Below the pieces are notes generated by a model, which was not told the DNA's origin, ran no database searches, and saw only the letters and a program-made list of their open reading frames with translations. From Corallococcus sp. NCRR (GTDB lineage Bacteria > Myxococcota > Myxococcia > Myxococcales > Myxococcaceae), in contig NZ_CP114039.1 of the NCBI RefSeq assembly GCF_026965535.1, positions 8,725,461 through 8,789,460 on the forward strand: a DNA stretch of 64,000 nucleotides, given 5' to 3'. Shown piece by piece: positions 1 through 11,200 of this stretch. Every line of letters begins with the position of its first letter. Within the stretch, counting starts at the first letter, position 1. Position numbers and translations under genes: made by a program.

Positions 1-1852
1 ACTTCAGGTACAGGTCTTCCGCCGTGAAGACAGGCGTCACCGTCGTGGAGACCGGGCTCGTCTGGGGCAGTCCGCTCAACGTGATGACGGGCGAGAGGAC
101 GTCCAGGGTGAAATGGCGCTCCGCCACCGTGCGGTTGCCCGCCAGGTCCGTGGCCTCCACCGTCACCGTGTGGGGCCCTCCGCCGGCGACGGTATTCCCG
201 CTGACGAACTCCATCCCGTCGAGCCGCGCGCCCACGCTGCCCACGGCGAGGTGGGCATCCGTGGCGCTGTAGGTCACCTCGACGGGCCCCTGGTGGAATG
301 AGCCCTCCTCGACCCCCGCGAAGGACACCACCGGGAAGGTCTGGTCGATGGTGAAGTCGAGCTCGAGGAACCCGTAGTTGGCCGCGCGGTCCTTCGCGAC
401 CAGGTAGAGGTGGTGCGGGCCCTCGTCAACAATGGGCTGACCACTTGCCCAGTCGGTGTCGTCGAGCCGGAAGTAGGTGGACTCGAAATAGTCGGTACGC
501 ACCGTCACGGTGGGCACCACGGGCCCCGGGTAGTACCCGCCGTTGGTCACCCCGACGATCTCGATGGTGGGCGCGGTGAGCTGGATGCGGAAGCGCACCC
601 GCTTCTTCGCCACCCGGCCCTCCGGGTCCGTCACCGTCACGAGCCAATCGTGAGAGCCCTCCGCGGAAACCACCGTTCCGTTCGCGATGGGCACTCCGTT
701 GAGCGTGGCCTCCTGGGTCAGTGGCGCCAGACCCGTCGCCGAGTAGCTGAGCGTCACGGGCCCCCGGGTGACCTCCCCTTCCGTTACCCCACTGACGGTG
801 ATGACCGGCGCCTGACTGTCGAGCCCGACCGGGTGGCACACCCGGGTCACGTTCGCGCACTGGTCCGCGATCACCGTGGTGACGGCGTTGGAGCCCTCCA
901 CCAGGGGCAGGTCCAGGAAGTACCCCGTCTGACCGGAGAGCGCGGCGGTCATCCCGTTGATGACGATGCTCTTGGTGTCCGGCCCGAACTGCCCGGACAC
1001 GCGGACCGGGGAGCTGGTGAAGAACGCCCCCGGCTCCGGCTCCAGCATGGTCAGCGTGGAGGGCAGCGTGTCCGCGTCGAACACCGCCGCGCGCACCGAG
1101 GACTCCGGTCCGCCCAGGACCGTCAGCTCCAACTGGTTCGTGGCGGCCAGCGTCACCTTCGACGCGAAGGTGCGCTTCTGCGTGCCCGTGAGGCCCGCCA
1201 GCATGTCCACGCCGTTGAGGCGCACGGTGCCGTCCGCGTCCGGGCCCAACATGTCCACCACCAGCACGCCCACCGTGCCTTCCCCTCCAGGCTTGACCTC
1301 CAGGGACCGCGATACGGGGTCGGGGCCCGCCTGGACGTAGCCCGTATCCGCCAGCGAGCACGGAAGGGCGCCGAGCGCGGCCACCGACACGCGCACCGAG
1401 CCGCCGCCCGTCGTGGACACCGAGAGCTGATTGGCTTCCTGCAGCGTCACGCGGAACACGGCCAACGGGGTGCCAGCGGAGACGCCTCCCAGCACGGTGC
1501 CATTGAGCGTCACCTCCGACGTCGCCACCTCCCTCGCCCCGCGCGCGTCGCCGTTCTGCACCACGACCAGCGCGGGCTCATTGAGCGCGCCGGTGAACGA
1601 AGACGTTCCCTGCTGACTGCCCTGCACGGCCAGGGTGCCACCACGCCAGGCGGGCCCCACCGACTCCTCGATGGTGCCGACGCACGCCGGGGCCAGCTGC
1701 GCGGGCGTCAGCCGCATGCGCTTGGAGGCCACGGCCCCGGAGGGCTTGGGCGCGGGCGCCTCGGAGGGACGCTCCGGCGTCTTGCCGCACGCCATCACCA
1801 ACGCCAGCAACAGGGCTCCCCACGGCCCCTGGATCCGCACTCGCCCACTCAT
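1..1852 (-). CDS. Ig-like-domain surface lipoprotein, C-terminus beyond window
   Basis: The frame is open from an ATG at 1852 to the left edge, about 617 residues, with no stop, so the gene is truncated by the window. The N-terminus is a lipoprotein signal with lipobox LVMAC (Cys about residue 22), then a Pro/Ala-rich linker. From about residue 240 onward come successive bacterial Ig-like domains of about 90 residues, each with a 'T-x-P-x-I/V-x-x-x-G-V-x-x-G' opening and a later 'A-x-D' turn. The start codon overlaps the stop of the upstream parvulin gene (ATGA, 1849-1852), so translation is probably coupled and this is the last visible gene of the giant-protein operon. A role as an outer-membrane or periplasmic partner of the giant protein is inference. 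From memory, some myxobacterial Ig-repeat proteins are annotated AgmC (gliding motility); I cannot verify a match here. Confidence 0.85.
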   Translation of the reverse strand, partial: MSGRVRIQGPWGALLLALVMACGKTPERPSEAPAPKPSGAVASKRMRLTPAQLAPACVGTIEESVGPAWRGGTLAVQGSQQGTSSFTGALNEPALVVVQNGDARGAREVATSEVTLNGTVLGGVSAGTPLAVFRVTLQEANQLSVSTTGGGSVRVSVAALGALPCSLADTGYVQAGPDPVSRSLEVKPGGEGTVGVLVVDMLGPDADGTVRLNGVDMLAGLTGTQKRTFASKVTLAATNQLELTVLGGPESSVRAAVFDADTLPSTLTMLEPEPGAFFTSSPVRVSGQFGPDTKSIVINGMTAALSGQTGYFLDLPLVEGSNAVTTVIADQCANVTRVCHPVGLDSQAPVITVSGVTEGEVTRGPVTLSYSATGLAPLTQEATLNGVPIANGTVVSAEGSHDWLVTVTDPEGRVAKKRVRFRIQLTAPTIEIVGVTNGGYYPGPVVPTVTVRTDYFESTYFRLDDTDWASGQPIVDEGPHHLYLVAKDRAANYGFLELDFTIDQTFPVVSFAGVEEGSFHQGPVEVTYSATDAHLAVGSVGARLDGMEFVSGNTVAGGGPHTVTVEATDLAGNRTVAERHFTLDVLSPVITLSGLPQTSPVSTTVTPVFTAEDLYLK

Positions 1853-2766
1853 CGCGACGTCTCCCCCTGCGTTGCTTCCGTCCCCGCATCCGGTGCGGCC
1901 GTTTCCAACGGACGCATCGCCTGGGCAAAGCGCTCCACCGACACGCGCTCCCGCAGGTCCTTCATCCACCGCGCTTCCGCCTCACGGCGAGCCTCCGCCG
2001 CCAGCCGGCCCCGGGCCTCCTCGAACGAGGGCACCCGCGTCTCCACCGGCGAAATCGCCTGGACGATGTGGAGGCCGTAGGGCGTCTCGAAGGGCTTGCC
2101 CACCTCCTCCGGCTTCAGCGCCGCGGCGGCCTCGAAGAAGGCGGGGTGCACCTGCCCTTCGAGCACCGGCCCCAGGTCCCCGCCGCGCGGCGCGGAGACC
2201 TCGTCCTGGCTGGACTCGCGCGCCACATTGTCGAACGCCTCACCGCCCAGGATGCGGGCATAGAGGAGGTTGACGCGGTCGCGGGCCCTGCGCTGCTCGG
2301 CCTGGTCCGCGCCCTGGGGCAGGCGGACCAGGATGTGCCGGACGTGGATCTCCCGGCGGGACAGCGCGTCCTTCTGGGCCGCGTAGCGCTCGCGCAGCGC
2401 CTTGTCCTCCGTGGCCCCCTGGAGCTGCTCCTCCACCAGCGCCTGGGCGAGCACCTCGCGCCGGGCCGCCGCGAGCCGCGCGCGGACATCCGGGCGGTCA
2501 TCCAGACCGCGCGAGTCCGCCTCCTCCGCGAGCCGCTGCCGGTCGATGAGCCCGTCGAGCTGGGCCTGGATGCCGCCAGCCTCCGGCGCACGCTGGGACG
2601 CGAAGAGCTCCACGTCCGCGCGCCGCAGGTCGGTACGGCCCACCCGGGCCACCACGTCCTCGTCCCGGCAGCCCGTGGAAAGCAGGGCTGTCAGGAAGAG
2701 AACAGTTGTGATTCGGGCAGACGGAAGGAGCGCGGAAGCGCTCCGGTCACGAGCAGGACGGGTCAT
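1849..2766 (-). CDS. PpiC/SurA-like peptidyl-prolyl isomerase lipoprotein
   Basis: This 305-residue protein begins with a lipoprotein signal ending in LLSTGC (Cys about residue 33). A SurA-type helical N-domain follows (Asp-Arg-rich helices, about 40-135). The parvulin domain spans about 140-240, with the hallmarks 'VRHILV', 'GGDLG' and 'F-E-T-P-Y-G-L-H-I-V'. Parvulins isomerise Xaa-Pro bonds and act as periplasmic chaperones; the lipid anchor places this one on a membrane facing the periplasm. Its ATG overlaps the stop of the giant gene (ATGA, 2763-2766) and its stop overlaps the next start, so it sits inside the operon. A dedicated role in folding the giant protein is inferred from this position. 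The parvulin motifs are complete, so activity is plausible. Confidence 0.92.
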   Translation of the reverse strand: MTRPARDRSASALLPSARITTVLFLTALLSTGCRDEDVVARVGRTDLRRADVELFASQRAPEAGGIQAQLDGLIDRQRLAEEADSRGLDDRPDVRARLAAARREVLAQALVEEQLQGATEDKALRERYAAQKDALSRREIHVRHILVRLPQGADQAEQRRARDRVNLLYARILGGEAFDNVARESSQDEVSAPRGGDLGPVLEGQVHPAFFEAAAALKPEEVGKPFETPYGLHIVQAISPVETRVPSFEEARGRLAAEARREAEARWMKDLRERVSVERFAQAMRPLETAAPDAGTEATQGETSR

Positions 2767-5700
2767 GGCTGGTTGATGTTCGACGACTGCAGGCGCGAGC
2801 TGGAGTCCACGGTGAGCGTGCCCGTGATGTTCAGCGCATCCGGCGTGGCCACGGAGGCCTTCCGGGTGAGGGTGAGGTTGCGGAAGGTCTGCTGCCCGGA
2901 CGGTGTCGCGGGCAGCGGGGTGGCACGTGCCGTACCTGGGTTGAAGTAGGCGGCGTTGGCATTGTCGATGATGAGGTCGCCGTACGGCTCTTGATGGTCC
3001 TTCACGTACACCGTGCCGGGTCCACCGGACGACGCCCCCGTCGCGGAGATATGGGTCCAGTCGAAGGTGGTGCTGGCGGCCTCGTGGTAGATGGCCACCC
3101 GCCCGCCACCCGCGCCGGAGGCTCCGTTCGCCTCGATGAACCCCGCCCCCGTCAATGACAGCACATCCAGCCAGATGCTGCCGCCCGCGCCAGGGTAGTA
3201 GCCGGTGCCACTGTCCTTGCCGTTCACCAACAGGTTGCCATTGAGGACCAGGCTGGCCGCCTTCAGGCGCAGCACGCCGCCACCATTGCCACCCGGTGCC
3301 CCACCTCCGCTTCCGGCTCCACCCGAGCCGGCGGTCGCGGGCATCTGGTAGTCGCCGTAGGTGGGAACGACCACGGAGTTATCCGCGGCGCCATACCCCC
3401 CGTGGCTGCCGGTCAGGTTGATCGCCGCGGCCGGGACATTGCCCAGCGTCAGTCCCTTCTGCTGCTGGTTCACGCCTTGCCATCCGCCCAGGTAGCCGGC
3501 TCCGGTCAGGTTGATGGAGGCGCCGGTCCCCACTTCCACTGCGCCACTGACGTCCAGGTCCAGCGTCAACGGGTTGCCGTCAGTGGCCCGGCCGGTCTCC
3601 AGCGCCGCGTTGAGGCCGGTGATCTTCAGGCTCGAGAGCACCCGGGGTTGGGTTCCGCGGAGGACCAGCACCGTTCCAGTGCCTTCCACCTGAAGGACGG
3701 GCGTCGACGCGCCGTCGGTCAGTTCCACGAAGGCATTGTTGCGCACCAGGATGCGCTCATAGGTCCCCCCCAGGACGGGCGTGGGCCGGGTTGAATCACG
3801 GTTCGCACCGACGTCCAGCTGATCCAATACCAGCTCACCGTTCGTCTGCTGGCTCCCCTTCAGGAACACGGTGCCAGATTTCGCGTACATGCCTCCCTGC
3901 GCTGAAACCCTGCTCAAGTCGAACGAGGTCGCCGCCGTGTCGTAGTAGACCGCAACGCGTCCACCGCCGCCATAGGATCCTCCCGCGGCCTCCACTGTTC
4001 CGGTGCCTGTGAGCGCGCGCACCTCCAACCGGATGCTTCCGCCAGCGCCGCCTCTGGCCCAATCGGAGACTTGAGTTCCATTGGCCAGGAGACTGCCATT
4101 GAGCACCAAGCTGTCCGCCTTCAGCCACAGGGCGCCGCCGCCGTTGCCACCCTTCTGGGTGGAGCTATTGGCTGAGCCTCCCGAACCGGAGTCGGAGGGG
4201 TTCTGGATATCGTCATAGGTTGGGATGGCAGCTGCCGTGTTGGATGCGACACTCCCGTATCCACCATGACTGCCTCCGAGGGCGTCCGTCCGGCCCGTCG
4301 AGACGTTCCCCGTGGTCCGTGCCGCCAGTTGCGTGTTCACGCCCTGCCAACCGCCCAGATACCCCGAGGCATTCACGTGGATGGACGCGCCACTGCCGAC
4401 CTCCATCGAGTCAACGTCCAACTTGAGCGGCAGTGGCTGTCCGTCCGCGAGGGTTTGGACAGACACAAAGGAATTGGACCCGGTTACCTTCAAGGTCGAA
4501 AGCCTGTGGGTCACGCCGCCTTGCAGCGTCACACGCGATTCTGAACCCGACACCTCCAGCACGCTTCCTTCCAGGAAGGTCCCCACCACTTCGACCCAGG
4601 CACGGCCGCGGACCTCGAAGCGATCATAGCGGCCCGCTGGCACCTGAGTAGCCTTCACCTTCGTCGGGTCCAGGCTGTTCAGCTTGTGATCCACTGACAG
4701 CGAACCGTACTGCTGCTGGCTGCCCTTGAGATACACGGTGCCCGGGCCTGCCTGGCTGCCCCCCTTGGCGGAGACCTGGCTCCAGTCATAGGTGCTGCTG
4801 GCCGTGTCGTAGGTGATGGCCACCCGCCCACCGCCGCCAGACGTACCTCCCACCGCCTCGACGCTGCCGGCGCCGGTCATGGCCCCCGTGACATCCACGC
4901 GGATGCTGCCGCCCGCGCCGCCGTAGGTGCCGTTGATGCCGTTGGCCTTGAGCGCGCCGTCCAGCTTCAGGCTGGAGGCCTTCACCCAGAGGGCCCCGCC
5001 GCCGTTGCCGCCCTTCGAGGAACTGTTGGACCCACCCGAGCCACCCGCGCCGAAGTCCGACGGGGCGTAGATGTCGTCATAGAGAGGCACGACCGTGGAG
5101 CTGGAACCTGTTGCTCCGTAACCACCATGGCTGCCGCCGGCCTCGGCCTGGCCTGTCGAGACATTGCCTTGCGTCCTGCCAGGGCGCTGCTGGTTCACCT
5201 CCTGCCAACCGCCCAGGTATCCAGCACCGCTGACATCGATGGAAGCTCCGCTGCCCACCTCCAGCGTCCCGGTGACGTCCAACACCAGGAGATGTGGAAC
5301 CCCGGCAAGGTCGCGGCCCGTCGTCAATTGCGTATTGGTTCCCAGAACCTTCAGTTCCGACACGGAAAGCTGTGTGGCCCCTGAGATCTCCACCTTGGCG
5401 TCATTGCGCACCACGAAGCGGTCATACGCCCCACCCGGCACCTGCGTGGGCTTCGTGTCGGACTGGGGCGTGACGCTCTTGTTGTCCAATTGCAGCTCGC
5501 CATACGCCTGCTGACTGCCCTTCAAGTACACCGTCCCCACGCCCGAGGCGGTCCCTCCCTGCGCGCTGACGTGGCTCCAGTCGAAGCTGCTGCTGGCCGT
5601 GTCGTAATAGACGGCCACCCGCCCTCCTCCGCCCGCGTATGCCCCCTGCGCCGTCATTGACCCGACGCCCGTCAGCGCTCCCACCTCCACCCGGATGCTT

Positions 5701-8240
5701 CCTCCCGCTCCACCCCGGTTGTTGCCCGCGCCTCCATTCGCCAGCAGCTTGCCGTCCAGCTTCAGGCTCGCCGCCTTCAGCCTCAACCGACCGCCTCCAT
5801 TTCCTCCAGGCGTACTTCCCGTCGCGTTCCCCGCTCCGCCCCCTCCGAAGTCCGAGGGATTCGCGTAGTCGCCATACGTCGGCGGCGACTCCACGCCCTG
5901 GCTCGAGTTCCGCCCGCGGCCGCCATGGCTGCCTCCCACGTCGAGGAGCCCCGTCGACACGTTCCCCGTCGTCCGCCCCGACTGCTGCGCGTTCCCTTCC
6001 CGCCACCCGCCCAGGTACCCACGCTCGCTCACGTCGATGGAGGCGGAGTTGTCCACCTCCACCGCGCCGCTGACTTCCAGTTCCAACCCCACCACCTGCC
6101 CGTCCATCCGGCCAGGCTGCCACAGCGAGGCATTCGAGCCCGTCACCTTCAGGCTCGAAAGCTTCACCGGCGCCTCTCCTCCCGTCAGCCCCAGCTTCGC
6201 GTCAGTCCCGGACACCTCCACCGGGAGTCCTTCCGGCAATGCCCAGGGCTGGCGCATCTCCACGCTTCCTCCCCCCAGCACGCGCAGCGCCTGGAGGTTT
6301 CCGCTCAACGTGCCCAGGAAGACGACGTGGCCACCCTCCACCTGCAGCAAGGGCGTCGTGACGGCTCCCGCCACCTCCACCTTGGCGTCATCGCGCACCA
6401 CGAAGCGGTCATACGCCCCACCCGGCACCTGCGTGGGCTTCGTGTCGGACTGGGGCGTGACGCTCTTGTTGTCCAATTGCAGCTCGCCATACGCCTGCTG
6501 ACTGCCCTTCAAGTACACCGTCCCCACGCCCGAGGCGGTCCCTCCCTGCGCGCTGACGTGGCTCCAGTCGAAGCTGCTGCTGGCCGTGTCGTAATAGACG
6601 GCCACCCGCCCTCCTCCGCCCGCGTATGCCCCCTGCGCCGTCATTGACCCGACGCCCGTCAGCGCTCCCACCTCCACCCGGATGCTTCCTCCCGCTCCAC
6701 CCCGGTTGTTGCCCGCGCCTCCATTCGCCAGCAGCTTGCCGTCCAGCTTCAGGCTCGCCGCCTTCAGCCTCAACCGACCGCCTCCATTTCCTCCAGGCGT
6801 ACTTCCCGTCGCGTTCCCCGCTCCGCCCCCTCCGAAGTCCGAGGGATTCGCGTAGTCGCCATACGTCGGCGGCGACTCCACGCCCTGGCTCGAGTTCCGC
6901 CCGCGGCCGCCATGGCTGCCTCCCACGTCGAGGAGCCCCGTCGACACGTTCCCCGTCGTCCGCCCCGACTGCTGCGCGTTCCCTTCCCGCCACCCGCCCA
7001 GGTACCCACGCTCGCTCACGTCGATGGAGGCGGAGTTGTCCACCTCCACCGCGCCGCTGACTTCCAGTTCCAACCCCACCACCTGCCCGTCCATCCGGCC
7101 AGGCTGCCACAGCGAGGCATTCGAGCCCGTCACCTTCAGGCTCGAAAGCTTCACCGGCGCCTCTCCTCCCGTCAGCCCCAGCTTCGCGTCAGTCCCGGAC
7201 ACCTCCACCGGGAGTCCTTCCGGCAATGCCCAGGGCTGGCGCATCTCCACGCTTCCTCCCCCCAGCACGCGCAGCGCCTGGAGGTTTCCGCTCAACGTGC
7301 CCAGGAAGACGACGTGGCCACCCTCCACCTGCAGCAAGGGCGTCGTGACGGCTCCCGCCACCTCCACCTTGGCGTCATCGCGCACCACGAAGCGGTCATA
7401 CGCCCCACCCGGCACCTGCGTGGGCTTCGTGTCGGACTGGGGCGTGACGCTCTTGTTGTCCAATTGCAGCTCGCCATACGCCTGCTGACTGCCCTTCAAG
7501 TACACCGTCCCCACGCCCGAGGCGGTCCCTCCCTGCGCGCTGACGTGGCTCCAGTCGAAGCTGCTGCTGGCCGTGTCGTAATAGACGGCCACCCGCCCTC
7601 CTCCGCCCGCGTATGCCCCCTGCGCCGTCATTGACCCGACGCCCGTCAGCGCTCCCACCTCCACCCGGATGCTTCCTCCCGCTCCACCCCGGTTGTTGCC
7701 CGCGCCTCCATTCGCCAGCAGCTTGCCGTCCAGCTTCAGGCTCGCCGCCTTCAGCCTCAACCGACCGCCTCCATTTCCTCCAGGCGTACTTCCCGTCGCG
7801 TTCCCCGCTCCGCCCCCTCCGAAGTCCGAGGGATTCGCGTAGTCGCCATACGTCGGCGGCGACTCCACGCCCTGGCTCGAGTTCCGCCCGCGGCCGCCAT
7901 GGCTGCCTCCCACGTCGAGGAGCCCCGTCGACACGTTCCCCGTCGTCCGCCCCGACTGCTGCGCGTTCCCTTCCCGCCACCCGCCCAGGTACCCACGCTC
8001 GCTCACGTCGATCTTGCTGGTGCTGTCGACGCGCACTTCCTGCGTCACGGTGAGGTCGAGGAACTTCGCGCCGGACACGCCCTGCTGGCTGTGCGTCAAC
8101 GTCGCGCCCGACAGAACGTACAGGTTGCGGAACGTGTGCGCGCCGTCGATGCGCAGCGTCTTGTTGGTGCCCTGGATGATGATGTCCTGGTTCTCGAAAC
8201 GCATGTCATCCTCGGCAATGACATCCGTGAGGTCCGTGGG
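2763..8240 (-). repeat. C-terminal glycine-rich domain with six 'GYLGGW' units
   Basis: Six units each begin with 'GYLGGW' (codons near nt 7990, 7005, 6018, 5217, 4360 and 3493). Each continues with 'GSHGG', a 'GGNGGG' segment, 'L-x-x-NG', 'GGAGGSI', 'GGGGRVA-x-x-Y', and 'S-x-x-G-G' followed by 'GTVYLKGSQQ'. Alternating hydrophobic strands and glycine turns suggest a beta-solenoid. The first three units are nearly identical; the last three are shorter and diverged. A serine/asparagine-rich end with no membrane anchor closes the protein. Confidence 0.85.
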
Positions 8241-11200
8241 CTGTTGCGGCTCCACCACGGTCAGGGTCTGGGAGGCGGAGCTCTCCAGGCCACTGCGATC
8301 CTTCGTGACGAGCGAGATGGTGACCGGTCCCACCATCGTGGGCACCCAGGTCTGGCTCAACGCGGCACCTGAAGGCACGTTCGTCACGCGGGTCCCTACG
8401 GGCGTGCCATTCACCCGGAACTCCGCCCAGGCAAGTGGGCCCCGGCTGTCCTTGACCGTGCCGGACAGCACCGCGTCGACGCCCTTGCTCAGGTAGTTGA
8501 TCGTCGCCAGCGTCACCTCCGGCGGCTCATTGGGCATGACCGGGAACTCCCGCGTTTCCGAGGTCACCGCGCCCAGGCTGTCGGTGGCGCTCGCCGCCAC
8601 GTTGAACGGCACCGCCGCGTCGCCAAACGAGTAGTTCGTGCACCGGCGGACGCAGCCCGTTCCGCACGACACCTGCGTTATCAATAGCCCACTATTCACG
8701 GTGACGGTGAAGCTCTGGATCCCGCTGCTGTCCTCGGCCTGGACGCAGATCTGCGCCGAGTCTCTGACCTGCACAGGGTAGGGGTTGACCGTGAAGGTGA
8801 GCACCGGCGGCTGATTGTCGCTCACCGCCGTCGTGCGCTCGTCGTCGTCCGTCCGTCCGCGACTGTCCGTCGCGACCGCGCGGAAGACGACCTGCTGCTT
8901 CTGTGCGCGGAGCGGCAGCGTGTAGGTCGCCGTCACGCTGGTCGTCGTGCTCGCTCCGATCTGCTCGCCATCCGCGAACAGCTGGATGCCGGCCACGTCC
9001 CCATCCAGGTCCGTGGCCGTGGCCTGGACCGTGATGATGCTGCCCTCGGTGGCGACGGCGGGCGGCCGGCCGAAGACGAGCGACACCGTCGGCGCCGAGC
9101 CATCCGGCGCCACCGTGTACGTCTTCGACACGGGGGTGTTGTTGCCCGCCACGTCGTAGGCTGTCGCCTTCAACGTCACCTGCTTGCCCACCGAGTCCTC
9201 GGGGAGCAGCAGGCTGTAGTGGAGTCCTGCGCTCCCGTTGGCCTCGGACGTGGTCGCGATCACCACGCCGTCCTTCTCCAGTTCGATCCACACCACGCCG
9301 TCGTCCTGGGCGTTCACCTGGAAGCTGTTCACGAACGGCCCGGCGCGGAGCACCTCCGGCAGACCAGATGGCATGCCCGGCGCCGCTACATCCGGCAGCA
9401 CCTTCAGGGGGATGGAAGCCTCGGCCCCACGGCCCGCGCCATCCGACAGGGACACCGTGAGCGTCGTGTCCAGCGTCGACCCGACCACCGGCAGCCGGAA
9501 CATGGCGCCGTAGAGCGACGGATCCGTCGCGTACGGAAGCAGTTGGCCTAGCGACAGCGTTCCCAGGCGCGCCACCACCGAGGCCGGTGCCACGCCACCC
9601 GAGCGACGCGCCTCGACCCATACCGCGGCACCCGAACGCAGCGGCGTGTTCGCCGAAGGCCACGTCACCGCCACCGCCGGCGCACCCGTCGTCGGTGCCT
9701 TCACCTCGACCATCAACGGGGGCGACAGGGCTTCCGTTCCAGCCGCGGCGCGCGCGCGCACCTGGAGCGCGTGCCGCTTGCCCGCGACGGAGCCGCCCGG
9801 CACCGTCCAGCGCGCATTCGGCTTCGACTCGTCCAGGGCCACCACCGGCTGGCCGTCCACCACCAGCTCCGCGCTGTCCAGGCCCACGCCCGTGGCCACG
9901 GCGGTCAGGCTCACCTGGCCGCCCGTCTCCACGACCTGCGTTCCCGTCGGCGCGGACAGCCGCACCACCGGCAGCACACCCGTGGGCGGCGTGAAGGCCC
10001 GGACCCCGTCCGCGCCGGACGCGACCAGCACCCGGCCCGCGGACACCACCGCGTCCGTCGCCCCGGCCGCCGCCAGGCTCGCCATGAGCGTGACCGGCTG
10101 ACCTTCCGGCAGGTGCCACAACTCCACGCCCGCGGCCCCTTCGCTCACGAGCGCCAACCGGCCCTCCAGCCGGACGCGCTGCACCGCGCCCGCCGTCGGC
10201 ACCGTGCCCACCAGCAGGGGCGCTTCCCCATCCGCCAGCGTGAACACGGAGAACGACGACGCGCCGCCCGCGATCGCCAGCGGCCCCGCCAGTGCCACCG
10301 TCGAGGCGTTCACCGGCAGCGTCGCGACGCGGCGGAGCTGGCCGGACGGCGCCACCTCCACCACCGCCACGCCCTGGGCGCCCAGCGCCACCAGCGCTCG
10401 CTGTTCGTCGCCCGCCACGTCCAGCACGGCGCTGCCCAGCAGCAGCGAGCCAAAGCCATCCGCCGCGGGCCAGCGCACCGACTTCAACGTCCCCGCGGAT
10501 ACTGACCAGATGCGGCCCGCGGACGCCGCGAAACGGCTCACGTTCCCGAGCGCTGCTTTCAGGGCCGAGTTGTTCGTCGACGTTCCGGTCAACGAGCCGT
10601 TGGCCGCTTCCGGATAGGCATTCACGACCTGGCCGTCCAGCACCACCACGTCCCGGCCCGCGCGCTCCACCTGCCGCACGTCCGTGCCCGAGCGCAGCGC
10701 CCCCTGATCGGTCGGCGCCACGCCGCCCGCCACGGACACAGCACGGACTCCCGCCGTCCGCGCCGCCACCAGCGCGCCGCCACGGAACGGCGTCAATCCC
10801 AGCGCCGTGTCCGCAAGAGCCACCGCCCCCGCGGACTCTCCCGCCGTGGGCACGGGCAGGCGCATCACCCGCACACCCTCGGGGACCGCGGCGAACAACA
10901 GGCCACCACTGATGGACAGACCACTCGCATCCAGCGCCGTGCGCGACAGGATTCGAGGCGAGGTCGGCTCCCGCACATCCACTACGCGCAGCCAGCCGTC
11001 GCCGCCCGCGACATACGCGACGCCTCGCACCACATCCATCGCGCGGACACCCGACGGCAGCTCCAGGGTCGCCACCTTGGTCAGCACGTTGTTCGTCTCG
11101 CGCGTCCACACGACCAGCGAGCGGTCCGTGCCCACCACCAGCCGGTCCCCATCCGCCCGGGCCACGCGGCCGACAGCGGGCCAGAACGAGACCGAGCTGT

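Noticed and set aside
410-2080. Plus-strand frame of 556 codons at the left end
   Set aside because: Arg/His-rich shadow of the Ig lipoprotein and parvulin genes, without a ribosome site or domains.
5422-7110. Identical repeated short frames on both strands within the 987-bp repeat
   Set aside because: They repeat only because the DNA does; the protein sequences are low-complexity shadows of the giant gene frame.
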